DNA from: Sphingobium sp052327305
GTDB taxonomy: Bacteria > Pseudomonadota > Alphaproteobacteria > Sphingomonadales > Sphingomonadaceae
DNA length: 64,000 bases
NCBI RefSeq assembly: GCF_052327305.1
Contig: NZ_CP182486.1
Span: 930,001 to 994,000, forward strand
Direction: 5' to 3'
Part shown: positions 43,080 through 51,593 of the stretch, piece by piece
How positions within the stretch are numbered: position 1 is the stretch's first letter
Layout: each line of letters begins with the position of its first letter
The notes under the pieces: generated by a model
Database searches by the model: none
What the model saw: only the letters and a program-made list of their open reading frames with translations
What the model was told of the DNA's origin: nothing
Position numbers and translations under genes: made by a program

Positions 43080-44270
43080 TTAGGCCTGATGCTCTTTCAC
43101 GCCAGCGAACACCATAGAAAGCACAGCCCAAGCCACCAAGCCGAGTGCGAACGTAGCGAGTATGCTGCGGAGCCGACGAGGTTCTAGTGCACTGTCAGGA
43201 AGGTTGGGTTGCACGATACGCTCAACATATGCCTGCTTGCGCCTCGCCTCATTGCGAGCCTCTTCAAGCGACGCCATAGCGCTTGCCAATTGCTTATCCG
43301 CAAATTGGCTGGCGAGGAAAAGACGCTGATACTCAGCCGTAGCAGAGGACAGCGATCGGCGGGCGCCGACAATCTTGCCCAACTCTTCGTCGATTTGACG
43401 TGTCAGCGCTTTAGCCTTGACCTCCAGCACCTCGACCTGCGGATTGCGCGGCGCGAAGGCACGAACTTGCACGAGCTGATTTTCTGTCGCGATGAGTTCA
43501 TCCTGCAATTTCGAGACCATCTGCAACTGAACGGCGGCCTGCTTCTCCGGATCAATAACCCCTTCACGGCTTCGATATTGCGCAAGCGTGATCGCCGCGT
43601 TCCCGGCAGAACGCTTGGCATCGTCAACTTCTACCTGCGCAAAGCGAATCAGATCCTGCCGCCCGCGCGTATTGAGCCGGTTGACGGTATTCTCGGCCAT
43701 CTCCAACAATTGCTCATTAAAGCGCTTTGCGTCCTGGGGAGTGTAAGCTCGCACCTCTAGCGTAATGATCGATGACGCAGTGTCATGACGAACATCGATT
43801 CTTTTCGAATAATATTTATAGAGATCTTCGAAATCATTGCCCGACCCAAGAGTTCCAAATCGATCGAAAATCGATATAGAAGGCATGGTATAAGCTGCGG
43901 AGAAGGCCCCTCCCTTGTTTAACTCACGAAGTGCATCACGAGATTCGACGAAATCACGCGCAGCGTAAACTTCGTCACCCGCGTTGGCAAATCCAGCCGA
44001 CTTGAGCAAAACTCCAAGTCCCGACGCCGAGGTCTTTTCGGGACTCCGCACTACGAACTTCGATTCAACAACATAAACGTCCGATGCGAGGAGGCCAAAA
44101 TAGAGAATCGCGCAGGTCGTTGGAAGAACGACCGTTAGGAGAAACAGCCAACCGAAGCCTCGCATTCGCCTTACAGCGCGCGCCAAAAGACTTTGCTCAA
44201 CAGATGGATCCGCCTTCTTCTGTTCGTCAGATTTCTCATCTGCAACAATGGCGCCGGGCCGATCTAGCAT
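43080..44270 (-). CDS. kpsE: Capsule export inner-membrane/periplasmic protein KpsE (PCP-3)
   Basis: 396 residues. One membrane helix near residues 40-62, a long periplasmic part with coiled coil (about 200-350) and a second helix near 370-388. It belongs to the KpsE/CtrB/BexC polysaccharide co-polymerase group without an ATPase domain. It bridges KpsMT to the outer-membrane exporter. It is the first gene of the minus-strand arm. No good Shine-Dalgarno precedes the ATG, and a terminator-like leader lies 20-70 bp upstream. Confidence 0.93.
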   Translation of the reverse strand: MLDRPGAIVADEKSDEQKKADPSVEQSLLARAVRRMRGFGWLFLLTVVLPTTCAILYFGLLASDVYVVESKFVVRSPEKTSASGLGVLLKSAGFANAGDEVYAARDFVESRDALRELNKGGAFSAAYTMPSISIFDRFGTLGSGNDFEDLYKYYSKRIDVRHDTASSIITLEVRAYTPQDAKRFNEQLLEMAENTVNRLNTRGRQDLIRFAQVEVDDAKRSAGNAAITLAQYRSREGVIDPEKQAAVQLQMVSKLQDELIATENQLVQVRAFAPRNPQVEVLEVKAKALTRQIDEELGKIVGARRSLSSATAEYQRLFLASQFADKQLASAMASLEEARNEARRKQAYVERIVQPNLPDSALEPRRLRSILATFALGLVAWAVLSMVFAGVKEHQA

Positions 44271-44291
44271 GGAAACGGTTTTATCCGATCT

Positions 44292-44340
44292 AAAAAAAAA
44301 ACGGGGTCAAGGTGAATCTCAACGGGCGATTTGCCCCCGT
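44292..44340 (-). promoter_or_regulatory. Possible leader attenuator upstream of kpsE
   Basis: On the minus strand ACGGGG (44340-44335) can pair with CCCCGT (44306-44301), directly followed by ten T (44301-44292), 21 nt before the kpsE start. The same 5' arm can instead pair with CCCGT at 44326-44322, giving a mutually exclusive stem. Nothing known is transcribed leftward from upstream except the capsule message itself or the tiny open frame at 44345-44473. An ops-like GGCGGTTGC lies at 44361-44353. Confidence 0.5.
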
Positions 44341-44344
44341 GCCA

Positions 44345-44473
44345 TTAAATTTGCAACCGCCAATGCGGCCTTGCGGCGGCCGCTTTATCGCTCATCCAGG
44401 CCGGTCCGATGGTGAATACTTGCTCTGGCCACAGCTCTACGCCAAAGCGCTCCTCGTATTTTCGTGAGATCAC
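44345..44473 (-). CDS. Candidate 42-residue open frame between kpsE and aguA
   Basis: GTG start at 44473, TAA stop at 44347-44345. The translation (with KYEERFGVELWPEQVF and a WMSDK stretch) has normal amino-acid composition. The stop lies 4 nt before the terminator-like hairpin, as at the end of a true gene. Against it: no ribosome site, the frame stays open upstream into aguA antisense, and I recognise no family. It may be a leader peptide, a gene remnant or chance. Confidence 0.22.
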   Translation of the reverse strand: MISRKYEERFGVELWPEQVFTIGPAWMSDKAAAARPHWRLQI

Positions 44474-44478
44474 ATGCC

Positions 44479-45471
44479 ATGCCACATCCAATGCCCCCCG
44501 AATGGGCACATCAAGAGCGCCTGTGGATTGGCTTTCCCGGTGACCCCACGGAGTGGCCAGCGCGCCTTGAAGATGCCCAACAGCAGGCGGCGGCCTTTGC
44601 CAACGCCGTTGCGGAACATGGTCAGCCCGTCACCCTGGTCGCTCGAACAGAGGACGATGCGAGTTCCGCTCACTCGCTCGCATCACCGGGCGTCGAGATT
44701 CTCCATGAACCCTTCGGCGACATCTGGCTGCGCGATACCGGCCCCATCGGGCTCGTCGACCCAGCCGGTAACCGCGTGCTTGCCGATTTCGGGTTCAACG
44801 GCTGGGGCGGCAAGTTCGACATGGACGGCGATCAAGACATTGCCGCCCGACTCGCCGCCTCGACCGGCCTGCCACGCGTCCGCTATGACTGGATCCTTGA
44901 GGGCGGCGCGATCGATACGGACGGCACTGGCCTTTTCGTCACGACCGAGCAGTGCCTCCTCAATCCCAATCGCAATCCGGCGCTGAATAGACGCCAGATC
45001 GAAACGCTGCTCGCCGGCGCTCTCGGCCTGTCGCAAATGCTCTGGCTAGGCGATGGCTTGGTCAACGACCATACCGATGGACATGTCGATAATCTTGCTC
45101 GCTTCGTGGCGCCTGGCGTGATCGCCATTCCGCACGCGTCGACAGCGGATGATCCCAATGCCGCGATTTTCATGGACGCGGCGGATCGCGCCCGCGCCTT
45201 TGGCCTTGAGGTCGCCCCGCTTCCTTCGGTGGGGCGTTACGAGATCGACGGCGCGATCGTCCCGGCAAGCTACATGAACTTCTGCATCACCAATGGCGCA
45301 GTGATCGTCCCCCAATATGGCGCACCAAACGACGCTGCCGCCTGTGATGCGCTCGCCGAGTTGTTCCCCGGTCGTGCAATTATGGGCTCGCCATCGGATG
45401 CTCTGCTGCGCGGCGGCGGCAGTTTTCATTGCATGAGCCAGCAGCTTCCCGCAGCGCCCTCGGCATCCTAA
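44479..45471 (+). CDS. aguA: Agmatine deiminase
   Basis: 330 residues from the ATG at 44479 (an in-frame GTG at 44464 is possible). It hydrolyses agmatine to N-carbamoylputrescine. The guanidino-group-modifying fold is shown by IWLRDTGPIG, the WILEGGAIDTDG loop, the H of NDHTDGHVDN and the catalytic cysteine near the end in GGGSFHCMSQQ. aguB follows 9 bp later, making the two-step route to putrescine. It runs divergent from the capsule arm. Confidence 0.94.
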   Translation: MPHPMPPEWAHQERLWIGFPGDPTEWPARLEDAQQQAAAFANAVAEHGQPVTLVARTEDDASSAHSLASPGVEILHEPFGDIWLRDTGPIGLVDPAGNRVLADFGFNGWGGKFDMDGDQDIAARLAASTGLPRVRYDWILEGGAIDTDGTGLFVTTEQCLLNPNRNPALNRRQIETLLAGALGLSQMLWLGDGLVNDHTDGHVDNLARFVAPGVIAIPHASTADDPNAAIFMDAADRARAFGLEVAPLPSVGRYEIDGAIVPASYMNFCITNGAVIVPQYGAPNDAAACDALAELFPGRAIMGSPSDALLRGGGSFHCMSQQLPAAPSAS

Positions 45472-45480
45472 ATAGCCCCT

Positions 45481-46347
45481 ATGAGCAAAGTCACTGTCGC
45501 CGCCCTGCAGCTCGCCTTCTCGCATGACGAAGGGGAGAATATCGCACTGGTCGAAGACCATGTCCACAAGGCGGCGGCGCGCGGCGCCAAGATCATCCTC
45601 CCCCCTGAGCTATTCGAGGGGCCATATTTCTGCACGGTTGAGGACGAGGCGCTGTTCGGCCGCGCCCGCCCGGCGGCAGAGCATCCGGCCGTGACCACAA
45701 TGCAGCGCCTTGCCAGGGATTTGGGCGTCTATATTCCGACGAGCTTCTTCGAGCGCGACGGGCACCATCACTATAATTCCCTGGCGATGATCGACGACAG
45801 CGGCGAGATCATGGGAGTCTACCGCAAAAGCCATATCCCGGACGGGCCGGGTTACGAGGAGAAGTACTACTTCCGGCCGGGCAATAGCGGCTTCAAGGTC
45901 TGGCCCACGCGCTACGGGACGATCGGCGTCGGCATCTGCTGGGACCAGTGGTATCCTGAGAGCGCCCGCGTCATGGCCCTGATGGGCGCAGAAATGCTAT
46001 TCTATCCCACAGCCATCGGCACCGAGCCCTATGACGACACGCTGGACACCAGCCGGATGTGGCGCCGCGCGATGCAGGGCCATGCCGTTTCCAACTGTAT
46101 GCCCGTGATCGCCGCCAATCGCATTGGTGTTGAAGAAATGCCGGGCTGCGCCGGCGCGCAGACTTTCTATGGCCATAGCTTCATCACCAATGAGTGGGGC
46201 GATCTGGTCGCCGAGGTGGAGAACTGGCAGACCGGCGCGCTGGTCGCTACGCTCGACCTTGATGCGGCTCGGACGCACCGTGCAGGCATGGGCTTCTTCC
46301 GGGATCGCCGACCAGAGCTTTATGGCCGGATCGCGCAAGACGTCTGA
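45481..46347 (+). CDS. aguB: N-carbamoylputrescine amidase
   Basis: 288 residues of the nitrilase superfamily. The triad is E43 (PPELFEGPYF), K116 (YRKSHIPDGPGYEEKYYF) and C153 (GICWDQWYPE). It releases putrescine, ammonia and CO2. The pairing with aguA in one operon makes the assignment firm. Confidence 0.95.
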   Translation: MSKVTVAALQLAFSHDEGENIALVEDHVHKAAARGAKIILPPELFEGPYFCTVEDEALFGRARPAAEHPAVTTMQRLARDLGVYIPTSFFERDGHHHYNSLAMIDDSGEIMGVYRKSHIPDGPGYEEKYYFRPGNSGFKVWPTRYGTIGVGICWDQWYPESARVMALMGAEMLFYPTAIGTEPYDDTLDTSRMWRRAMQGHAVSNCMPVIAANRIGVEEMPGCAGAQTFYGHSFITNEWGDLVAEVENWQTGALVATLDLDAARTHRAGMGFFRDRRPELYGRIAQDV

Positions 46348-46411
46348 ATGACATTCCTTACCTGACTGCCCCCCCCAAAGACATCCCTTAATTCAGCTGA
46401 AAGACGAATAA

Positions 46412-47140
46412 GTGCCGGCAATCCGACCCGAGATAAGATGGTTCCATTCTTTCGACCTTGGCGATGGCGAGACGATCGAAGGCATCAAACCGCTTCACAT
46501 TCTCAGGCAGGAAGCGGACCTAATTCTTGGGCCTGATCTTACCGGCAAAACCGTACTGGACATCGGCGCCTGGGACGGCTTTTTCTCATTCGAAGCCGAA
46601 CGTCGTGGCGCGGCCCGCGTCGTTGCGACCGATCATTTCAGCTGGTCGGGCGATGGCTGGGCGGACAGGCGCGGCTTCGACTATGTGCACCAGCGACTTG
46701 GCTCCCGGGTAGAGGCGATCGATGCAGATATTCACGAACTGCCGAACCTGAACCTCGGCCAGTTTGACATCGTTCTCTTCCTGGGCGTGTTCTATCATCT
46801 GAAGGATCCCTATGTTGGGCTGGAGACCGCAGCGCGCATGAGCCAGGATCAACTTGTGGTTGAAACTGCGACCGCTCTCGCTCGCGAAAAATTGCCGGCA
46901 ATGCGGCTTTACGCGCCCGGCGAGCTGGGTGATGACCCTACCAATTTCTGGGCGCCCAACATCCCTGCGCTGAAACTGATGCTGAGCAATTTCGGCTTCA
47001 GGCACACGGCCTTCACCACTCCGTCTCGATCGCGGCATCATCCGCTTAACAGCAAAATTTTGCCGCCCTCGGCGGAGGCCACGCACCGCACCATTGCCCA
47101 TGCATGGCGGAAAGAGAAAACAGCTCCTCCGTCAGTCTGA
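46412..47140 (+). CDS. Class I SAM-dependent methyltransferase (CmoB-like fold)
   Basis: 242 residues from a GTG at 46412. SAM motif I is VLDIGAWDGFFSFEAERRGA, with the acidic VVATDHFSW afterwards. The N-terminal HSFDLGDGETIEGIK resembles the CmoB/DUF1698 group, but at 242 residues it lacks CmoB's N-terminal extension. Similar stand-alone proteins accompany sugar or envelope genes; the substrate is open. It follows aguB after 64 bp, and its end overlaps the convergent glycosylase by 9 bp. Confidence 0.8.
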   Translation: MPAIRPEIRWFHSFDLGDGETIEGIKPLHILRQEADLILGPDLTGKTVLDIGAWDGFFSFEAERRGAARVVATDHFSWSGDGWADRRGFDYVHQRLGSRVEAIDADIHELPNLNLGQFDIVLFLGVFYHLKDPYVGLETAARMSQDQLVVETATALAREKLPAMRLYAPGELGDDPTNFWAPNIPALKLMLSNFGFRHTAFTTPSRSRHHPLNSKILPPSAEATHRTIAHAWRKEKTAPPSV

Positions 47141-47815
47141 GTCCAGGAGCTCGCGCGCTCGCGCAAACACAGCCTCGAACATTGCCGCAGTCAGCCTGCC
47201 GGTGTTCTGATTGTAGCGAGAGCAATGATAGCTATCGATGAGCATTCGGCCGTCCGGCATGCGATGCTCGGCCAAATGACCGAAGCGGCATTGGGACAGC
47301 CTGCCGCCGAGCGTCTTCACTGCGGACTGGTGCGCAATCTGTCCCAGAGCGATGAAGATCTGCACGTTTGGCAATGACTCGATGCCTTTCTCCAGAAAGG
47401 GCCGGCAATTATGAATTTCTTGCGGCGTGGGCTTGTTCTGGGGTGGCAGGCACTTGACCGCGTTCAGTATGGCAATGTCGACGAGCGCTAGCCCGTCCTC
47501 CAGATTGCTCCCATAGCCGCCGCGAGAAAAGCCGAATTTATGCAGCGTCGCGAACAGCAGATCGCCGGCGTAGTCTCCGGTAAATGGGCGCCCTGTTCGA
47601 TTGGCGCCGTGTTTGCCGGGCGCCAGCCCCACAATGACAATCCGCGCCGCCGGATCGCCAAAGGCACGGATCGGCGCATTCCACCAGTCCGGATGCTCGA
47701 TGCGAAGCTCCTCCCGCAACGCCACAAGACGCGGGCAGCGCGGACAATCGCGCGAGGGCTCGGCAGCGGGCACGGGACTGGCAAAGGGCAAATCGCGGGG
47801 GCTGGTCAGGGCCAT
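47132..47815 (-). CDS. Uracil-DNA glycosylase, family 5 (UDGb)
   Basis: 227 residues from the ATG at 47815; a longer in-frame start runs through the folK promoter and is rejected. Four cluster cysteines C24, C27, C122 and C137 bind 4Fe-4S. The active site GLAPGKHGANRTGRPFTGD and the HCSRYNQNTGRLT motif are those of type 5. It removes uracil and related bases from DNA. folK is divergent, 23 bp away. Confidence 0.92.
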   Translation of the reverse strand: MALTSPRDLPFASPVPAAEPSRDCPRCPRLVALREELRIEHPDWWNAPIRAFGDPAARIVIVGLAPGKHGANRTGRPFTGDYAGDLLFATLHKFGFSRGGYGSNLEDGLALVDIAILNAVKCLPPQNKPTPQEIHNCRPFLEKGIESLPNVQIFIALGQIAHQSAVKTLGGRLSQCRFGHLAEHRMPDGRMLIDSYHCSRYNQNTGRLTAAMFEAVFARARELLDSD

Positions 47816-47838
47816 GGAGCCGCGATAGGCGCGCTGAC

Positions 47839-48369
47839 ATGACCAAGGCAAGCGATCCGGGCAATCATATCTATGCAATCGCGCTCGGGTCAAACAGACC
47901 GCTCGCTCGTCACTTTCCGCCTCGCGCGATACTGAAAGCGGCGTTGGGGCGGTTAAAGGAGCCACCCTTCAAGCTCGTCGCAATCGCTTCGATCATCGAG
48001 ACCAGACCGATAGGCCCATCGCGGAGAAGCTATGCCAATTGCGCCGCGCTGGTCGAAAGCCCCCTCCCCCCGTTTGCAATGCTGCAAGCTTTGCAAGGCG
48101 TGGAGCTCAGCTTCGGCCGGCGTCGTGCGCGACGGTGGGGAGAGCGGACGCTCGATCTCGATATCATTCTGTGGTCGGGCGGACGGTTTGCCAGAGGCAG
48201 GACACTTCAGATCCCGCATCCTCAATGGCACCGGCGACTTTTTGTCGTGCGGCCACTTGCGGAAATCGCGCCACACTGGCGCGATGCCACCCTCGGCCGA
48301 TCCGTTGCAGCGCAACTTGCTCGCCTCACGCGGGCCAAGCCGGTTGACCACATCCCAGCCCCTCTCTAG
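47839..48369 (+). CDS. folK: HPPK: 2-amino-4-hydroxy-6-hydroxymethyldihydropteridine diphosphokinase
   Basis: 176 residues. The opening YAIALGSNRP, the RPIGPSRRSYANCAALVES stretch and the signature RRWGERTLDLDIILW are all HPPK. It pyrophosphorylates the pterin in folate synthesis. folB and folP are not adjacent. tRNA-Lys lies 21 bp downstream on the same strand. Confidence 0.93.
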   Translation: MTKASDPGNHIYAIALGSNRPLARHFPPRAILKAALGRLKEPPFKLVAIASIIETRPIGPSRRSYANCAALVESPLPPFAMLQALQGVELSFGRRRARRWGERTLDLDIILWSGGRFARGRTLQIPHPQWHRRLFVVRPLAEIAPHWRDATLGRSVAAQLARLTRAKPVDHIPAPL

Positions 48370-48390
48370 GGAGACCCGGCGCAAGCATGC

Positions 48391-48466
48391 GGGCCCTTAG
48401 CTCAGTCGGTAGAGCAACTGACTTTTAATCAGTAGGTCGCTGGTTCGAACCCAGCAGGGCTCACCA
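48391..48466 (+). tRNA. tRNA-Lys (TTT)
   Basis: 76 nt with encoded CCA. The acceptor GGGCCCT pairs with AGGGCTC (one G-U), the D arm is GCTC-AGTCGGTA-GAGC, the anticodon TTT is at 48424-48426 in the loop CTTTTAA, and the T arm is GCTGG-TTCGAAC-CCAGC. Confidence 0.97.
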
Positions 48467-48489
48467 CCTATTCCTCGCAATCAAGTCGC

Positions 48490-48993
48490 TCAACCCACAG
48501 GCCGGATCGTCAGGCCGGAACGATACTGCATGACGACATCGACAGGCACCGGCTGCCGATCGACCCGTATTTCAACGCTTGCGGCGTCGGGTTTCAGGTT
48601 GAAGACGGACAATTTGGGATTGCGCGAGAACCCGCCGCCATCGTTCCAGTCCGACTTTCCATTGTTGTTGGCGTCGTGGCGCACGGCAATGCCGTAGCGC
48701 CCGGGACCGGGCGCAGGAATGCAGAATTTCATCTCAGGTCTGCCGTCCCGCCTACGCTCGGCGCGCACGAGCCAGGCGCCCTTGTCCAAAAAGGTGCCGT
48801 CATCCGTGCGATAGAGCTGGACCCGAACGGCTCCCACATCCGTCGAAAAGCCGCGCGCTGTGACCAGGAACGCGCTTTTGCCCGCGGCACAATCCCGTTC
48901 GTCCAGCCCCTGCGTGCGAACGCCTTCAGCCTGCGCTGCCACCCCGCCGGCCAGCAGAGTCGTCCCGATCATCATCGCGATCATCTTTTTCAT
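48490..48993 (-). CDS. DUF2141 family periplasmic protein
   Basis: 167 residues with a signal peptide (MIAMMIGTTLLAGGVAAQA) and a beta-sandwich body. The pattern VGAVRVQLYRTDDGTFL and YGIAVRHDANNNGKSDWN is that of DUF2141 proteins. Function unknown; such proteins are often found with envelope or carotenoid genes. It is convergent with tRNA-Lys. Confidence 0.85.
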   Translation of the reverse strand: MKKMIAMMIGTTLLAGGVAAQAEGVRTQGLDERDCAAGKSAFLVTARGFSTDVGAVRVQLYRTDDGTFLDKGAWLVRAERRRDGRPEMKFCIPAPGPGRYGIAVRHDANNNGKSDWNDGGGFSRNPKLSVFNLKPDAASVEIRVDRQPVPVDVVMQYRSGLTIRPVG

Positions 48994-49099
48994 GTCCGCT
49001 ATGTAAGGCCCGGTGGCTGAACGTCAAATTGCGCTATGTCGTGCAGAAAGCGCTGGCCCCTCTTCTGATCTGCGCCAAAGACGCTATGGACGAATCGCC

Positions 49100-50281
49100 A
49101 TGGCCCCCTCCAAGCGTAAAATCTTCTTTCTCTTCAATCACGACGCGCCCCATCAGGTCGCTCACCTCGCAGGCATCGTACGTGCAATGACGGTCGAGCG
49201 CCCGGACCTCGACACGCGCGTCGCGGTCGGGACGCCGGTGATCGCCGCGCGCCTGCGAGAGATATTGGGGGATCGCGTTTCGGCGAGCGTCACCTGGATC
49301 GATCTCGCCTTGCCCCGTTGGATGGAGGCGACCCTCTCGCTGCCCAACCGGCTGGCGCCGATCAAGCGCATCATGCGCCTCGATCATCATGCGACGCTGC
49401 TGGGCGAGGCGGACACGCTCGTGAGCGCGGAGCGCACCTGCCTGCGGCTGCTTCGCAAATGGCCGGCGGGCCACCCCACACGCATGGTCCACGTCCCGCA
49501 TGGCGCCGGCGACCGGGCCGTCACCTACCATCCGGCGATGCAAGATTTTGACCTGATGCTGGTGAGCGGCCTGAAGGCTGCCCGCGAGCTTCTCGTCCGC
49601 GAGATCATCCGGTCGGATCGAGTGAGGATCATTGGCTATCCCAAATTCGATACAGTGGATCTGGGTGCGCGCCCGCGCCTGTTTGACAATGACAATCCGG
49701 TCTTCCTCTACAATCCCCACTTCGATCCGCTGCTTTCTAGCTGGTACGATGAAGGACCGAAGCTCCTGGACTGGTTTGCCAGCCCGGAGGGCCAGTCATT
49801 CAACGTCATCTTTGCGCCGCACATCATGCTGTTCCGCAAGGCGATCCACGTTTCACCGGAATATCGGATGGTGCGTCGCCGCCCGGACATCCGGTCGCAT
49901 TGGCGCGCGGCACCCAATATCCTCATCGACGTGGATGGCCCGCATCTCGTCGACATGACCTACACGCTTGCCGCAGATGGATATATCGGCGATGTTTCGA
50001 GCCAGATATACGAGTTTCTTGTGCGTCCACGGCCAGCTTTCTTCTTCGACCGCTTTTCGCAGGATCCCCGCTCGAAAGAGGGCGATCTGCCTTTCTGGCA
50101 GACCGGCGACGTTGTCACCGGCGTGGAGGAATTGCCCGCCCTGATTACGAACCATGTCGCGCGCGGCGCGCATTTCCGCAAAGCGCAGAAGGCGATCTTC
50201 GCCGAGACCTTCTCGCTGGACAAGACTCACACGGCGTCCTCACGGGCCGCAGCCGCTATTGCCGAGTTCTATCCGCTGTGA
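49100..50281 (+). CDS. CDP-glycerol glycerophosphotransferase-like protein (TagF/TarB family)
   Basis: 393 residues from the ATG at 49100. GT-B type fold with HVPHGAGDRAVTYHP, RIIGYPKFD, FLYNPHFDP and the late GYIGDVSSQIYEFL, matching the Glyphos_transf family, which extends poly(polyol-phosphate) chains. In Gram-negatives such genes often act in capsule or phosphoglycerol decoration. The flippase gene overlaps its stop (GTGA), so both serve one pathway. Confidence 0.78.
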   Translation: MAPSKRKIFFLFNHDAPHQVAHLAGIVRAMTVERPDLDTRVAVGTPVIAARLREILGDRVSASVTWIDLALPRWMEATLSLPNRLAPIKRIMRLDHHATLLGEADTLVSAERTCLRLLRKWPAGHPTRMVHVPHGAGDRAVTYHPAMQDFDLMLVSGLKAARELLVREIIRSDRVRIIGYPKFDTVDLGARPRLFDNDNPVFLYNPHFDPLLSSWYDEGPKLLDWFASPEGQSFNVIFAPHIMLFRKAIHVSPEYRMVRRRPDIRSHWRAAPNILIDVDGPHLVDMTYTLAADGYIGDVSSQIYEFLVRPRPAFFFDRFSQDPRSKEGDLPFWQTGDVVTGVEELPALITNHVARGAHFRKAQKAIFAETFSLDKTHTASSRAAAAIAEFYPL

Positions 50282-51582
50282 GCGTTGTCGCGCCACGCGC
50301 AGAGCGTCCTGGCGCTGTCCGCATCATTGCGGGCAACATGGGCTGGTTGCTGGCGAGCAGTGGCCTGATGGCCGCCCTGTCGCTCATCTATCTGGGCATC
50401 ACCAGCCGCACGCTGGGCATTGTGGATTTCGGCCGCTTCGCGCTGGTGACCGGCGCCTGCCAGACGATTGCTTCGCTTGTCGCCATCGAAAGCTGGAAAA
50501 TCATCGTGCAATATGGCCTTGCCCATCAGGCGCGGCATGATCTCGACGCCGTCCGCCGGGTGGAGCGCGCGGCGGTGATGATGGACGTGGTGAGTGCGCT
50601 CATCGGAGCGTTAGTCGCCGCCCTGCTCTTTGCGTTCGCGCGGCCGCTTATCGGCATCAGGGGCTCCATCGGCCCTTATGCTTTCGGTTACGCATTGATC
50701 CAGCTCGCGACGGTCCGTTCGGCACCGACCGGCATTCTGCGCCTGCATGACAGGTTCGATCTCGCCGCGATCGCCGATGCCGCCACGCCGATCATGCGCT
50801 TGCTGGGCGCTCTTGCCGCTCTCGCCTTCATGCCGACCGCCAAAGGCTTCCTGATCGCATGGGGTCTGGCCGAAATCGTCACCTGCATCGCGTTCTGGCT
50901 GATGGTCCACCGCATTGGACGATTGCGAGGTCTTTTTTCGGCCCGCCTCGAAGGGAAACGGGTGCTTGAGGAGAATCCCGGCATTCTCCGGCTCATGATC
51001 AATACCAACCTTCAGGGGTCCCTCGGCCTGGCATCACGGCAACTACCGCTTCTGGTGGTCGGCGGCTATGCAGGGCCGGCGGCCGCCGGTGGGTTCCGGC
51101 TCGCCATGCAACTGGCCAACGCGCTCTCCAAGGTTGCGACACTGCTCACCCGTGCCGCCTTCCCGGAACTTGTGCGTCAGGTGAGGGATACATCGGCGGA
51201 TCAGCTCGGCAGGCTGATCGGCCGCGTGACGCTCGGCTCTGCGCTGGGCGCCAGTGCGGTCATGGTGCTGGTCATCTTGCTTGGCCGGAACTTGCTGACG
51301 CTGATCGGCGGCCCGCAGTTCGGGCCCGCTTATGTGTTGTTGCTATGGCTGGCGGGGGGCGCTTGCATCGAGCTGGCGGCCGTGAGCTTCGAGCCAATCC
51401 TGCAGGCGCTCAACAAGGCGGGTTCTGCCATCATCGCCCGCGGCTCCGCAGTTGTGCTCCAGTTCGCGGCAATGATCTTCCTTTTGCCAGCGTGGGGCGC
51501 TCTGGGCGCGGCGGTGAGCGTGATGATGGGAGCCGTTTTCGCGTTTATGTTCCTCAGCCTGGCGATCAGGCGAAGGGCATAG
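50278..51582 (+). CDS. Polysaccharide/lipid-linked glycan flippase (Wzx/MATE-like)
   Basis: 434 residues from a GTG overlapping the previous stop; a longer open frame upstream lies inside that gene and is rejected. About 12 hydrophobic helices with SSGLMAALSLIYLGITSRTLG at the start mark the PST/MurJ-MATE superfamily. It should move a lipid-linked product across the inner membrane. No wzy polymerase is nearby. Confidence 0.84.
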   Translation: MSVVAPRAERPGAVRIIAGNMGWLLASSGLMAALSLIYLGITSRTLGIVDFGRFALVTGACQTIASLVAIESWKIIVQYGLAHQARHDLDAVRRVERAAVMMDVVSALIGALVAALLFAFARPLIGIRGSIGPYAFGYALIQLATVRSAPTGILRLHDRFDLAAIADAATPIMRLLGALAALAFMPTAKGFLIAWGLAEIVTCIAFWLMVHRIGRLRGLFSARLEGKRVLEENPGILRLMINTNLQGSLGLASRQLPLLVVGGYAGPAAAGGFRLAMQLANALSKVATLLTRAAFPELVRQVRDTSADQLGRLIGRVTLGSALGASAVMVLVILLGRNLLTLIGGPQFGPAYVLLLWLAGGACIELAAVSFEPILQALNKAGSAIIARGSAVVLQFAAMIFLLPAWGALGAAVSVMMGAVFAFMFLSLAIRRRA

Positions 51583-51593
51583 CGAAAAACGTT

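Larger units (their letters stand above)
23577..44270. other. Capsular polysaccharide locus (ABC-transporter dependent), two converging arms
   Basis: Seventeen genes contain all expected parts of a group 2/3-type capsule: Kdo supply and linker transfer (kpsF, kdsB, kdsA, kpsC-like, kpsS), inner-membrane ABC transporter (kpsM, kpsT), the periplasm-spanning KpsE and the outer-membrane exporter. Between them lie GT4 glycosyltransferases, nucleotide-sugar genes and modifying enzymes. The arms meet with only 5 bp between stops at 29871/29877. There is no wzy polymerase, which fits ABC-dependent synthesis. Confidence 0.88.

Noticed and set aside
23577..44270. Interpretation as an O-antigen or Wzx/Wzy exopolysaccharide locus
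   Set aside because: KpsE, KpsC-like, KpsS and the Kdo genes together, with a short KpsT lacking the Wzt extension and no Wzy, point to ABC-dependent capsule.
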